The notes beneath the pieces are model-generated. The model saw only the letters and a list, made by a program, of their open reading frames with translations. It made no database searches and was not told where the DNA came from. This document shows, piece after piece, positions 1-8,398 of a stretch of DNA of 64,000 nucleotides. The position numbers were made by a program, and so were the translations under genes. The stretch lies in assembly GCA_963590855.1 (NCBI GenBank), contig CAVAQT010000002.1, positions 69,985-133,984 on the forward strand. The letters run 5' to 3'. Source of the DNA: Ruminococcus_C sp963590855. Lineage in GTDB: Bacteria; Bacillota; Clostridia; Oscillospirales; Ruminococcaceae. Positions within the stretch are counted from its first letter, which is position 1, and each line of letters begins with the position of its first letter.

Positions 1-2148
1 AATGGAAGTGATGACCGCATCCATTGCGCCCAGGTACGGGTTGCGCTCGCTGACGGTGGGATTATAGCCCCATGCCATGAGGGAGCAGGTGTTGGTCTCG
101 CCCTTGAGTACCGGGATCTTGGCAGCCATCGCCTGGGACGGAGACAGCTGGTATACGCCGCCGAAGGGCATCAGGACAGTGCCAGCGCCGATGGTGGAGT
201 CAAACTTTTCGATCAGACCCTTTTGCGAGCAGATGTTCAGGCTGGACAGCAGCTCTGTCCATGCGTCTGCACTGTCAGTGAGGGTGGATTCTGCTGCCGG
301 CTGCGGTGCTTCAATGGCGATGCCGGTGTGCTTTGCTGCACCGTTGGAGTTCAGGAACTCACGGGACAGGTCAACGATGGTGTTGCCGTTCCAGTGCATT
401 CGCAGTCTCGGCTCAGCCTGGACGGTCGCTACAATGGTAGCTTCCAGGTTTTCCTTGCCGGCTTCCTTGATGAACTTGTCTGCATCTTCCGCAGCGACAA
501 CCACAGCCATACGCTCCTGCGATTCGCTGATGGCGATCTCTGTGCCGTCCAGACCGTCGTACTTCTTCGGTACGGCATTCAGGTCGATCTCCAGACCGTC
601 GGTCAGTTCGCCGATGGCAACGGAAACACCACCTGCGCCGAAGTCGTTGCAGCGCTTGATCATCTGTGTTACGGTCGGGTTGCGGAACAGACGCTGGAGT
701 TTGCGCTCTTCCGGTGCATTACCCTTCTGTACCTCTGCGCCGCAGTGACCCAGGGACTCTACGGTGTGGGACTTGGAAGAACCGGTCGCACCGCCGCAGC
801 CATCGCGGCCGGTCTTGCCGCCCAGGAGGATGACGATGTCACCCGGCACAGGCGCTTCCCGGCGGATGTTGGATGCCGGAGCGGCACCCAGCACGGCGCC
901 GATCTCCATGCGCTTTGCCATATAGCCCGGATGGTATACCTCAGCAACATGACCAGTCGCCAGACCGATCTGGTTGCCGTAAGAGCTGTAGCCGTTGGCT
1001 GCACCGACAGTGATCTTTCTCTGGGGCAGCTTGCCGGCGATGGTATCTTCTACCGGAACCAGCGGATTTGCCGCACCGGTGACGCGCATTGCCTGGTATA
1101 CATAGGAACGTCCGGACAGCGGGTCACGGATCGCACCGCCGAGACAGGTCGCCGCACCGCCGAAAGGTTCGATCTCGGTGGGGTGGTTGTGGGTCTCGTT
1201 CTTGAACATGAGGATCCAGTCCTCTTCCTTGCCGTCGATGTCCACCTTGATCTTGACGGAGCATGCGTTGATCTCTTCGCTCTCGTCCAGATCGTTCAGC
1301 TTGCCGTCTGCCTTCAGCTTTTTGGCAGCGATGGTTGCCAGATCCATGAGGGTCATGGGCTTTTCGCCTCTGCCCAGTTCCTGGCGGACGGTGCAGTATG
1401 CGTCATAGGTGTCCTTGATGTAATCGGTGGGGATGTCCACGTCCGTGATCTGGGTCAGGAATGTGGTGTGGCGGCAGTGGTCAGACCAGTATGTGTCGAT
1501 CATGCGCACTTCGGTGATGGTGGGATCGCGGTGTTCAGTGTCCCGGAAATACTTCTGGCAGAACTGGATGTCGCCCAGATCCATCGCCAGGCCATAGTCA
1601 GCGATGAACTTTTTCAGCTCGTCCTCCGACAGACCGATAAAGCCGGTGAGGGTCTCTACCGTAGTCGGGATGGTGTAATTGGTGTCCAGGGTCTCCGGCA
1701 GCTCCGGAGATGCTTCCCGGCGCTCTACCGGGTTGATGAGGTATTTTTTCAGACGGTCGAACTCAGCGTCCGTGAGATTGCCGGTGACAACATAGACATC
1801 CGCAGTGCGGACACGGCAGCGCTCGCCCTGGAGCAGGATCTGGATACACTGCTCACAGCTGTCTGCACGCTGGTCGAACTGACCCGGCAGATACTCTGTG
1901 GCGAACATCCGCTGACCCTCTTCCAGTGCCGGAAGCGTGGTGTAGGTGTGGTCTACAGCAGGCTCGGAAAAGACTGTGGGGACAGCGCGCTCAAAAGCTT
2001 CTGCCGTCAGATGGTCTGCGTCATAGCGGTGAAAAATGCGAATGTCGCTGACATTCAGACGGAGCGCAGTCTGCACGTCGCTCAGGACAGAGCGCGCTTC
2101 AACGGCGAATTCCGGCTTTTTCTCCACATAAATACGAAAAACGGACAT
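1..2148 (-). CDS. purL: Phosphoribosylformylglycinamidine synthase (N-terminal part, cut by window start)
   Basis: Fourth step of de novo purine synthesis: ATP- and glutamine-dependent amidination of FGAR to FGAM in the cytosol. The reading frame is open for 716 codons from ATG at 2148 to the window edge, so the C-terminal part lies outside. The start follows an AGGAG box and reads MSVFRIYVEKK. Recognisable segments are the linker region with DHCRHTTF (about residue 245), the FKNETHNHPTEIEPFGGAATC block (about residue 315) and the GGKTGRDGCGGATGSS block (about residue 455), all hallmarks of the long single-chain PurL type. It starts 12 nt after the mtaB stop, so both probably share one transcript. 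The long plus-strand frame over it is a shadow. Confidence 0.95.
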   Translation of the reverse strand, partial: MSVFRIYVEKKPEFAVEARSVLSDVQTALRLNVSDIRIFHRYDADHLTAEAFERAVPTVFSEPAVDHTYTTLPALEEGQRMFATEYLPGQFDQRADSCEQCIQILLQGERCRVRTADVYVVTGNLTDAEFDRLKKYLINPVERREASPELPETLDTNYTIPTTVETLTGFIGLSEDELKKFIADYGLAMDLGDIQFCQKYFRDTEHRDPTITEVRMIDTYWSDHCRHTTFLTQITDVDIPTDYIKDTYDAYCTVRQELGRGEKPMTLMDLATIAAKKLKADGKLNDLDESEEINACSVKIKVDIDGKEEDWILMFKNETHNHPTEIEPFGGAATCLGGAIRDPLSGRSYVYQAMRVTGAANPLVPVEDTIAGKLPQRKITVGAANGYSSYGNQIGLATGHVAEVYHPGYMAKRMEIGAVLGAAPASNIRREAPVPGDIVILLGGKTGRDGCGGATGSSKSHTVESLGHCGAEVQKGNAPEERKLQRLFRNPTVTQMIKRCNDFGAGGVSVAIGELTDGLEIDLNAVPKKYDGLDGTEIAISESQERMAVVVAAEDADKFIKEAGKENLEATIVATVQAEPRLRMHWNGNTIVDLSREFLNSNGAAKHTGIAIEAPQPAAESTLTDSADAWTELLSSLNICSQKGLIEKFDSTIGAGTVLMPFGGVYQLSPSQAMAAKIPVLKGETNTCSLMAWGYNPTVSERNPYLGAMDAVITSI

Positions 2149-2160
2149 GGTAAATCTCCT

Positions 2161-3483
2161 TTATTTTGAATTTGCGGATGCTGCTGCGACCAGTGTCCCA
2201 TAGCAGCACTCCGCATCACTCTCTTCTATTCTAACACAAAAAATGCGATTACGCAAACTTTTTTTTGGATTTTTTGCAGAAATTCGCACAACGGTGCCGT
2301 TTGGGGTATGTCCCACATGATAGCCGTCGCCGCGTTCACGCTCAAAAAGTACCGGAAATTCCGTGCCGATCTGGCTTTTCAGAAAGGCTTCCTTTGCGGC
2401 TTTTGCCGCTTTTTGCGCCTGTTCCATCCGGGCAGTTTTTTCTGCACCGCTGCACTGCTCCGGAAACGCCGCCGCCCGTGTGCCGGCTCTGGGCGAGTAG
2501 CGGAACACATGCATGGCGGCGAAGCCCATCTGCTGGGCGAATGCCAGAGAGTCCCGAAAGTCCTCGTCTGTTTCACCGGGAAAGCCCACCATGAAATCCG
2601 TGGTAATGGCGCAGTCGGGAAAATGCCGCCGGATGCGCGCACAGATAGCGGCATACTCGGCGCTGTTGTACTTCCGGTTCATGGCGCGCAGGGTCTTGTC
2701 ACAGCCGCTCTGGAGCGACAGGTGGAACTGGGGACAGAACTGGGGCAGCGCCGCCAGCCGGGAGAGCTGTTCTTCTGTCAGGCGCTCCGGTTCAAGAGAC
2801 CCCAGCCGGACGCGTTCCACACCGGGGACTGCGGCGCAGAGTTCTACCGCTTCTGCCAGCGAGCCGCCCCACTCCATGCCGTAAAAGCCCAGGTTGATGC
2901 CGCAGAGGACGATCTCCCGATAGCCGTTCTCCGCAAATCCGGCGGCGGCTTTGCGCAGTTCGTCTGGTTTCATGCTCCGGCAGCGTCCCCGGGCATAGGG
3001 AATGATGCAGTAGCTGCAAAAGCAGTTGCATCCGTCCTGGATCTTCAAAAAAGCGCGGGTGTTGTCCGGCATGGTATCGCAGGGCAGCGCCTCGAAGTCG
3101 TCCTGCGTGCCGTAGCTGTCCACGGCGGCAATCCGGGCGTGGTTCTGACATAGTTCCGTCAGAAGCGCCGGCAGACGGCTGCGGTGTTTTGTGCCAAGCA
3201 CCAGATCGGCTTCGGGAATAGCGGCTGCTTCGTCAGGATACGCCTGGGGATAACAGCCCGTGAGAACCAGCAGGGCATCCGGGTGCTCCCGGCGGACTTT
3301 GCGCATGGCGTGACGCAGGCGGCTGTCTCCCGATGCGGTGACGGTGCAGGAGTTGAACAGAAAGATGTCTGCCTGTTCCGGCTGTGCGGCAATTGTGTAG
3401 CCGGCGCTTTGCAGCAGAGACTGCATCCCAGCGGTCTCACAGGTGTTTACCTTGCATCCAAATGTATAGAAATAACAGTTCAA
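2161..3483 (-). CDS. mtaB: tRNA t6A37 methylthiotransferase, MtaB-type radical SAM enzyme
   Basis: Adds a methylthio group to N6-threonylcarbamoyladenosine at position 37 of tRNAs. The N-terminal UPF0004 domain starts CYFYTFGCKVNTCETAGMQS, with the cluster-binding cysteines in the GCKVN, FNSCTV and LTGCYPQ segments. The radical SAM motif is CNCFCSYCIIPYARGR. I chose a TTG start at 3483: an AGGAGG box (3496-3501) lies 12 nt upstream, and starting there matches the usual MxxxFYTxGCKVN beginning of the family. ATG at 3504 is in frame but overlaps that box, and an ATG at 3573 has no ribosome site. It is 440 aa from the TTG, normal for the family. It is transcribed towards purL from the promoter at 3631-3659. 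Confidence 0.9.
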   Translation of the reverse strand: MNCYFYTFGCKVNTCETAGMQSLLQSAGYTIAAQPEQADIFLFNSCTVTASGDSRLRHAMRKVRREHPDALLVLTGCYPQAYPDEAAAIPEADLVLGTKHRSRLPALLTELCQNHARIAAVDSYGTQDDFEALPCDTMPDNTRAFLKIQDGCNCFCSYCIIPYARGRCRSMKPDELRKAAAGFAENGYREIVLCGINLGFYGMEWGGSLAEAVELCAAVPGVERVRLGSLEPERLTEEQLSRLAALPQFCPQFHLSLQSGCDKTLRAMNRKYNSAEYAAICARIRRHFPDCAITTDFMVGFPGETDEDFRDSLAFAQQMGFAAMHVFRYSPRAGTRAAAFPEQCSGAEKTARMEQAQKAAKAAKEAFLKSQIGTEFPVLFERERGDGYHVGHTPNGTVVRISAKNPKKSLRNRIFCVRIEESDAECCYGTLVAAASANSK

Positions 3484-3630
3484 GTCTGTGTGATACCTCC
3501 TCATCTCCAGAAAAAACGACGGAATTTCCGGAAAATCGACGGAATTTCCGCAGAATCTTTGCGCCGTTTTCACTGGATTTTCATGAAAATTAACGTCACT
3601 GTCAAAAAAACAGGGGTGTTTCCATCTTCT

Positions 3631-3659
3631 ATTATACTATATCGACGAAATTGTTGCAA
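3631..3659 (-). promoter_or_regulatory. Promoter for mtaB-purL
   Basis: Read on the minus strand, TTGCAA (3654-3659) is followed after 17 nt by TATAAT (3631-3636). It lies back to back with the plus-strand promoter at 3665-3693. Confidence 0.6.
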
Positions 3660-3664
3660 TCGTC

Positions 3665-3693
3665 TTGACAAGAAAATTTTTTCGTGGTAGACT
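3665..3693 (+). promoter_or_regulatory. Promoter for the HPr-like gene
   Basis: TTGACA (3665-3670), 17 nt, TAGACT (3688-3693). A leader of about 145 nt separates it from the gene at 3845. Confidence 0.6.
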
Positions 3694-3844
3694 ATAGGTA
3701 CAGAACAGAAAAACATCCGAAGCTTCCAAAAGAAAGCAAAAGACAGTGTGCACGTCATTGTCAGGATGGATTTGCTTTTGTTCTGCAATTTATTGTGACA
3801 CCGGAAGGGCGAGAGGTAGACCCCTTCAAGAGGAGGTAATTGTT

Positions 3845-4075
3845 ATGTATGAAACAACAATTCAACTGAATGCAATCAACGATGTAAAGGATTTCGTCAA
3901 CAAGGTTATGCTGTTCAATTATGACATTGATCTGGTGTCCGGCCGTTATGCCATCGATGCAAAGTCCATCATGGGTATCTTCAGCCTGGATCTGTCCAAG
4001 CCGATCAAGCTGCAGGCACACACTGATGATCCGGAAAAGCTGGTAGAGTCTATCGGCAAGTACATCGTCAAGTAA
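3845..4075 (+). CDS. HPr-family protein lacking the phosphorylatable histidine
   Basis: A 76-aa protein with an AGGAGG box before MYETTI. Its length and the central motif DAKSIMGIFSLDL match the HPr fold, where KSIMGxxSL carries the regulatory serine phosphorylated by HPr kinase (here Ser41). The segment that should hold the catalytic histidine (GIHARPAT in classical HPr) reads NDVKDFVNK, so no His15 equivalent exists and phosphotransfer from enzyme I is not expected. This is the pattern of Bacillus Crh, which keeps the serine and acts as a CcpA co-repressor. A regulatory role is my inference. No PTS gene is nearby. A terminator follows directly, so it is monocistronic. Confidence 0.8.
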   Translation: MYETTIQLNAINDVKDFVNKVMLFNYDIDLVSGRYAIDAKSIMGIFSLDLSKPIKLQAHTDDPEKLVESIGKYIVK

Positions 4076-4126
4076 GTTTTTAGAACACACATCTTTTTCA
4101 AAGATTGAGTAGAATAGTAAGAGGGA

Positions 4127-4159
4127 AAAACGGCACTCCGGAAACGGGGTGCCGTTTTT
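4127..4159 (+). terminator. Rho-independent terminator after the HPr-like gene
   Basis: Stem AACGGCAC / GTGCCGTT followed by TTTTTC. Confidence 0.8.
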
Positions 4160-4229
4160 CTATTTGCGCGAAAAGCACATATTGATACACGCAGCCGCAT
4201 ATGCTTTTTCCAAAACGGGAGGTATGTCT

Positions 4230-5369
4230 ATGAAACGATGGCTTGCGGCAATTTGTGCGGCGGTGCTGTTGGGAACGCTCTGGCGTGTTCCGGCAGTCTG
4301 TGCTGCGGAAGAACCGGAGATCCCGGCGGCTGCCTATGCGCTGATGGAGGCGGAGACCGGAACGCTCCTGCTGGAGTCCCACAGCGGCGACCGGCAGCCC
4401 TGCGGCGCAATGGCGAAGCTGATGACTGCCTATCTGGCGGCGGAGCAGCTGGAGCAGGGAAGCTGGACAGCAGACACGGTGCTCACAGCAACAGACGCAG
4501 TTACCGGGACAAAAGGCGCTGTGATCTGGCTCACTGCCGGGGAGGAAATGACAGTGGGCGATCTGCTGAAAGGACTGATCGTGGGCAATGCCAACGATGC
4601 CGCCATTGTCCTTGCCGCGGCGGTGAGCGGCGACGCAGAGACCTTTGTCATGGATATGAATGCCCGTGCCTTTGACCTGGGAATGCGTGACACCTGGTTT
4701 ACCAATCCCTGCGGCAATTCGGATGACGGGGCATATACCACGGCGGCAGATCTGGCGCGGCTCTGCTGTGCGCTGGCGAAACAGGAATGTCTCCGGGAAT
4801 ATTTCCGTACCTGGCGGGACTTTCTCCGGGGCGATGCCACAGAACTGGTGAACGAAAACACCTTTGCCCGGACGGATGAGACCAGCATCGGTTTTAAGGC
4901 GTGTCACAGCGAAAAAGAGGGATTTCGCATTGCCGCCGGGGCAGAGCGCAGCCAGATGCAATGCGTGGCGGTGGTACTGGGATGCAGCGACACGGACAGC
5001 CGCTTTACACTGGCGAAGCAACTGCTGCGAAAGGGCTTTTCCGGGTGGAAAGTGGTACAGCCGGGCTTTTCCGGAGAATTTCTCTATCCGGTGCAGGTGC
5101 GCGGCGGCGTGGAACGCGCCGTTCTGGCAGAACCGGGAAAGCTAAAGGGTCTGGCGATCCCACGCAGCTGCGGCGAACTGGAGACGGTCATGGTGCTGCC
5201 CCAATATGTGCAGGCACCGGTGCGGAAAGGACAAAAATTGGGGCAGGCGGCGTTCTATCAGGGCGATACGCTGCTCTATGAGACGGAGGTAGAGGCTGCT
5301 GATGCTGTGCGTGTTCGCGGCTATTGGGATACCCTTCGGGAAATAACGGTCAAAATGCTTAAATTGTAG
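4230..5369 (+). CDS. PBP5-fold (DacF-like) secreted protein with altered active-site motifs
   Basis: 379 aa. ATG at 4230 is preceded by GGGAGG with 7 nt spacing; the ATG two codons earlier is too close to that box. Residues 1-26 are a signal peptide (KRWLAAICAAVLLGTLW, then AVCAAEE). The peptidase S11 fold is clear: YALMEAETGTLLLES, LMTAYLAAEQL, NANDAAIVLAAAVSG and TWFTNPCGN, then a C-terminal PBP5_C-like beta domain. The three catalytic motifs are not intact: SxxK reads A60-M-A-K63, SxN reads N120-A-N122, and KTG reads K223-A-C. It should therefore not act as a D,D-carboxypeptidase, although substrate or penicillin binding cannot be excluded. Annotation by homology alone would call it dacF. 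A non-catalytic peptidoglycan-binding or regulatory role is inference. Confidence 0.8.
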   Translation: MKRWLAAICAAVLLGTLWRVPAVCAAEEPEIPAAAYALMEAETGTLLLESHSGDRQPCGAMAKLMTAYLAAEQLEQGSWTADTVLTATDAVTGTKGAVIWLTAGEEMTVGDLLKGLIVGNANDAAIVLAAAVSGDAETFVMDMNARAFDLGMRDTWFTNPCGNSDDGAYTTAADLARLCCALAKQECLREYFRTWRDFLRGDATELVNENTFARTDETSIGFKACHSEKEGFRIAAGAERSQMQCVAVVLGCSDTDSRFTLAKQLLRKGFSGWKVVQPGFSGEFLYPVQVRGGVERAVLAEPGKLKGLAIPRSCGELETVMVLPQYVQAPVRKGQKLGQAAFYQGDTLLYETEVEAADAVRVRGYWDTLREITVKMLKL

Positions 5370-5410
5370 CCGATGGATTTGTGTAGATTATACAAGAATC
5401 CGGATACCCC

Positions 5411-5439
5411 TTGCAATCTGCCGCAGAATATAGTATGAT
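5411..5439 (+). promoter_or_regulatory. Promoter for pgi
   Basis: TTGCAA (5411-5416), 17 nt, TATGAT (5434-5439), 120 nt before the start codon. Confidence 0.55.
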
Positions 5440-5559
5440 ATAAGTGGTAAAGTGGTTGGACAGCACAAGTGTGTCGGCGGGTCTCTCAAAGATGTTTCTC
5501 TGGAGACGGCTGCACGCGCTGCCCGACGCCTTGAGAAGAAAGTGGAGGGAAATTGTATT

Positions 5560-6900
5560 ATGTCTTCTGTAAAGCTGAATACAAAATATCTGGCAAACTA
5601 TGTGAATCCGGATGAACTGACCGGAATTCGTCATCAGGTAGAGGCATCTGCAAAGATGCTGCACGAAAAGAGCGGTCTCGGCTCGGATTTTCTGGGCTGG
5701 CTGACACTGCCGACGGATTATGACAAGGAAGAGTTCGCACGGATCCAGGCAGCAGCAAAGAAGATCCAGAAAAATTCTGAGGTACTGGTTGTGATCGGTA
5801 TCGGTGGTTCTTATCTGGGTGCCCGCGCTGCGATCGAGTTCCTGAAATCGCCGTTCTATAACAATCTGAAGAAGGACACACCGGACATCTACTATGTGGG
5901 CAACAACATCAACCCCACATACCTGAACGAAGTGATCTCCATCTGCGAGGGCAGAGATTTTTCTGTCAACGTCATTTCCAAGTCTGGTACCACCACAGAG
6001 CCGGCTCTGGCATTCCGTGTGTTCAAGCAGCTGGTAGAAAAGAAGTACGGCAAGGAAGGCGCAAAGGATCACATTTTTGCTACCACTGACAAGGCAAAGG
6101 GCACACTGAAGTCCCTGTCTGATACAGAGGGCTATGAGACATTCGTTGTACCGGATGATGTCGGCGGACGCTATTCTGTTCTGACTGCTGTTGGTCTGCT
6201 GCCTATCGCTGTAGCAGGCTGCGACATCGAAGCACTGATGGCTGGTGCGGCAGAGGCACAGAAGGAGCTGACCGCAGATTTCGACAACAACGACTGTTAT
6301 AAGTATGCTGCACTGCGCAACATTCTGTATCGCAAGGGCAAGACCGTAGAGATGCTGGTATCCTATGAGCCGAGCTTTGTGACCATGGCAGAATGGTACA
6401 AGCAGCTGTTCGGCGAGAGCGAAGGCAAGGACAACAAGGGTGTATTCCCGTCCTCCGCAGTGTTCTCCACCGATCTGCACTCCATGGGTCAGTATATCCA
6501 GGAAGGCAGCCGCATTCTGTTCGAGACTGTCGTAGACATCAAGAAGCCGAAGCAGGACTTTTTCCTGGAGCCGGACGCAGAGAATCTGGACGGTCTGAAT
6601 TTCCTGACCGGTCAGAATATGTCTGTGGTAAACCGCAAGGCACTGGAAGGCGTCGTACTGGCACACACAGACGGCGGTGTTCCGAATATGATCCTCGAGG
6701 TTGAGGACGTATCCGAGAAGAGCCTGGGCTATCTGATCTACTTCTTTGAAAAGGCATGCGCAGTTTCCGGTTATCTGCTGGGTGTAAATCCGTTCAACCA
6801 GCCGGGCGTAGAAAGCTACAAGAAGAATATGTTTGCACTGCTGGGCAAGCCGGGCTATGAAGACCAGAAGGCTGCTCTGGAGGCAAAGCTGGCTGAATAA
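5560..6900 (+). CDS. pgi: Glucose-6-phosphate isomerase
   Basis: Interconverts glucose-6-phosphate and fructose-6-phosphate in glycolysis. 446 aa, the length of the short Bacillus-type Pgi. The start MSSVKLNTKYL follows a GGAGGG box; an upstream in-frame ATG at 5452 lies outside the conserved region. Signature segments are VVIGIGGSYLGARAAIEF (about residue 75), the phosphate-binding VISKSGTTTEPALAFR (about residue 140), DVGGRYSVLTAVGLLP, and GVNPFNQPGVESYKK near the C-terminus with the catalytic Lys region. Strongly biased codon use suggests high expression. Its own promoter stands upstream. Confidence 0.96.
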   Translation: MSSVKLNTKYLANYVNPDELTGIRHQVEASAKMLHEKSGLGSDFLGWLTLPTDYDKEEFARIQAAAKKIQKNSEVLVVIGIGGSYLGARAAIEFLKSPFYNNLKKDTPDIYYVGNNINPTYLNEVISICEGRDFSVNVISKSGTTTEPALAFRVFKQLVEKKYGKEGAKDHIFATTDKAKGTLKSLSDTEGYETFVVPDDVGGRYSVLTAVGLLPIAVAGCDIEALMAGAAEAQKELTADFDNNDCYKYAALRNILYRKGKTVEMLVSYEPSFVTMAEWYKQLFGESEGKDNKGVFPSSAVFSTDLHSMGQYIQEGSRILFETVVDIKKPKQDFFLEPDAENLDGLNFLTGQNMSVVNRKALEGVVLAHTDGGVPNMILEVEDVSEKSLGYLIYFFEKACAVSGYLLGVNPFNQPGVESYKKNMFALLGKPGYEDQKAALEAKLAE

Positions 6901-6990
6901 GCAGCAAAAAATCAAGTGTTCAACAGCCGTATCGCGGCTGTGGCGGAATAAAGAAGTACCGGAATCACCGGTGCGAAAGGAGTTATCATC

Positions 6991-7398
6991 ATGATTCGAC
7001 TGATTACAGGTAAAAAAGGAAGCGGAAAAACAAAGATCATTATCGATAAAATTAATGCAGCAGTAAAGAACACCAACGGCTGCCTGGTTTGCATCGAAAA
7101 GGGCGAGACTCTGCGCCGTTCCATCAGCTATAAGGTTAGATGGTGCGACACCGAGCAGTTCGCAATCGACAGCTTTGATGCATTCTATGGTTTCGTTGCT
7201 GGTATGCTGGCTGGCAACTATGACATCAAGGAGATCTATGTTGACGGTATCCTGAAGATCGCCGGCGCTGACTTTGAGGCACTGGGCCGCACACTGGAAA
7301 AGCTGGACAAGCTGACCGGTGATGATTCTACCGTAACATTCACAGTATCGGCAGACGTATCTGAACTGCCGTCCTCTGTTACCAAGTTCGTAGACTAA
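6991..7398 (+). CDS. Small P-loop ATP-binding protein of unknown function
   Basis: 135 aa starting MIRLITGKKGSGKTKIII, with AAAGGAG upstream. The only recognisable element is a Walker A motif, GKKGSGKT (residues 7-14), and a candidate Walker B, IKEIYVDG (about residues 83-90). No helicase, kinase lid or sensor motif is visible and the protein is short for a complete P-loop enzyme. No transmembrane segment. Codon use matches pgi, suggesting good expression. An imperfect hairpin (CAGCCG/CGGCTG, about 6923-6940) without a T tract separates it from pgi, so read-through from pgi is possible. I do not recognise a specific family and assign no function. Confidence 0.75.
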   Translation: MIRLITGKKGSGKTKIIIDKINAAVKNTNGCLVCIEKGETLRRSISYKVRWCDTEQFAIDSFDAFYGFVAGMLAGNYDIKEIYVDGILKIAGADFEALGRTLEKLDKLTGDDSTVTFTVSADVSELPSSVTKFVD

Positions 7399-7452
7399 TT
7401 CGTCCCGGAATGCGGTAATGCGCTGCTTTTTTCGATTTTTTTCAAAAAGGGC

Positions 7453-7482
7453 TTGACAAGGCAGCGTGAAATTTGTTATAAT
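7453..7482 (+). promoter_or_regulatory. Promoter for yceD-rpmF
   Basis: TTGACA (7453-7458), 18 nt, TATAAT (7477-7482). Confidence 0.7.
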
Positions 7483-7512
7483 AAATGATGCAATGCGTGA
7501 AAGGAAGCAGGT

Positions 7513-7968
7513 ATGATTCTACAGCTGCGGGAGATTTTTCAGATAGAGGGTATGCACCTGCCGGTGGATTATGCGATCACGCCGGAAGAATTGTCCGAGG
7601 TGCGCGGCTATACATTTGCCGCACCGGTGTCCGTAAAGGGCGAGTTTTATAACCGTGCCGGGATCGTGACACTGAAGTATACTGTCTCCTGTACATTAGA
7701 TGCGGTCTGTGACCGATGCCTGACTGAGCTGAAGCGGGACTATTCGTATGACTTTTCTCACACAGTTGTACCGTCTCTGCACAGCGAAGGGGACATCTAT
7801 GACACATACCTGGTGGCACAACACGACAGCATTGATATGAATGAGACAGCAATCTCAGATCTTTTGCTGATGCTGCCGACAAAGATGCTTTGCCGGGAGG
7901 ATTGTAAGGGTCTGTGCGATATCTGTGGGTGTAATCTGAACGAAGGCACCTGCGACTGTCGAAAGTAG
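7513..7968 (+). CDS. yceD: YceD family (DUF177) 23S rRNA accumulation protein
   Basis: 151 aa, cytosolic. The DUF177 family is almost always encoded directly before rpmF and is linked to 23S rRNA accumulation and ribosome assembly. Visible features are the central Cys pair TLDAVCDRCLTELKRDY and a C-terminal cluster of cysteines, CREDCKGLCDICGCNLNEGTC, which probably binds a metal; that cluster is typical of the family. It is separated from rpmF by 16 nt and shares its promoter. Confidence 0.9.
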   Translation: MILQLREIFQIEGMHLPVDYAITPEELSEVRGYTFAAPVSVKGEFYNRAGIVTLKYTVSCTLDAVCDRCLTELKRDYSYDFSHTVVPSLHSEGDIYDTYLVAQHDSIDMNETAISDLLLMLPTKMLCREDCKGLCDICGCNLNEGTCDCRK

Positions 7969-7984
7969 AAGGAGGTGCCAAGAC

Positions 7985-8173
7985 ATGGCTGTACCGAAGA
8001 ATAAGGTCTCCAAGGCAAGACGTAACAAGAGACGTTCTGCTGTTTGGAAGCTCGATGCACCTGCAATGAGCACATGCAGCAACTGCGGCGCAATTAAGGC
8101 TCCGCACAAGGTTTGCAAAAACTGCGGATATTACAAGGGCGTTGCTGTTCTGAAGATGGACGATGCAGAATAA
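7985..8173 (+). CDS. rpmF: 50S ribosomal protein L32
   Basis: 62 aa, complete, with GGAGGTG before the start. N-terminal MAVPKNKVSKARRNKRRS is the L32 signature. The zinc-ribbon form is present: CSNC near residue 32 and CKNC near residue 45, so this is the zinc-containing C+ paralogue. Last gene of the yceD-rpmF unit, followed by a terminator. Confidence 0.97.
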   Translation: MAVPKNKVSKARRNKRRSAVWKLDAPAMSTCSNCGAIKAPHKVCKNCGYYKGVAVLKMDDAE

Positions 8174-8211
8174 GTGCTGACTGACAAGACGATTTCGTTT
8201 TGTACGAGGAG

Positions 8212-8242
8212 GAGAGGCGGCTGGTGTCGCCTCTCTTTTTTG
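8212..8242 (+). terminator. Terminator after rpmF
   Basis: Perfect 8-bp stem GAGAGGCG / CGCCTCTC with an 8-nt loop followed by TTTTTT. Confidence 0.9.
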
Positions 8243-8398
8243 TATGTTTGTCGGTTTTTGGGGACGATTCGCATAGAAAAATTCTGCGAAACCGGGCGGA
8301 TGTGCAAAAAAAGACAACGCATTCCACTATAGGGATGCTGTCAAACGAAAATCCTCATCTGAAATATAATTTGTGATAATAAAGGAGATGAAATCCCT

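Noticed and set aside
223..2169. A 648-codon plus-strand frame over purL
   Set aside because: Minus-strand PurL is unmistakable over the entire stretch; the other frame exists because of biased third positions.
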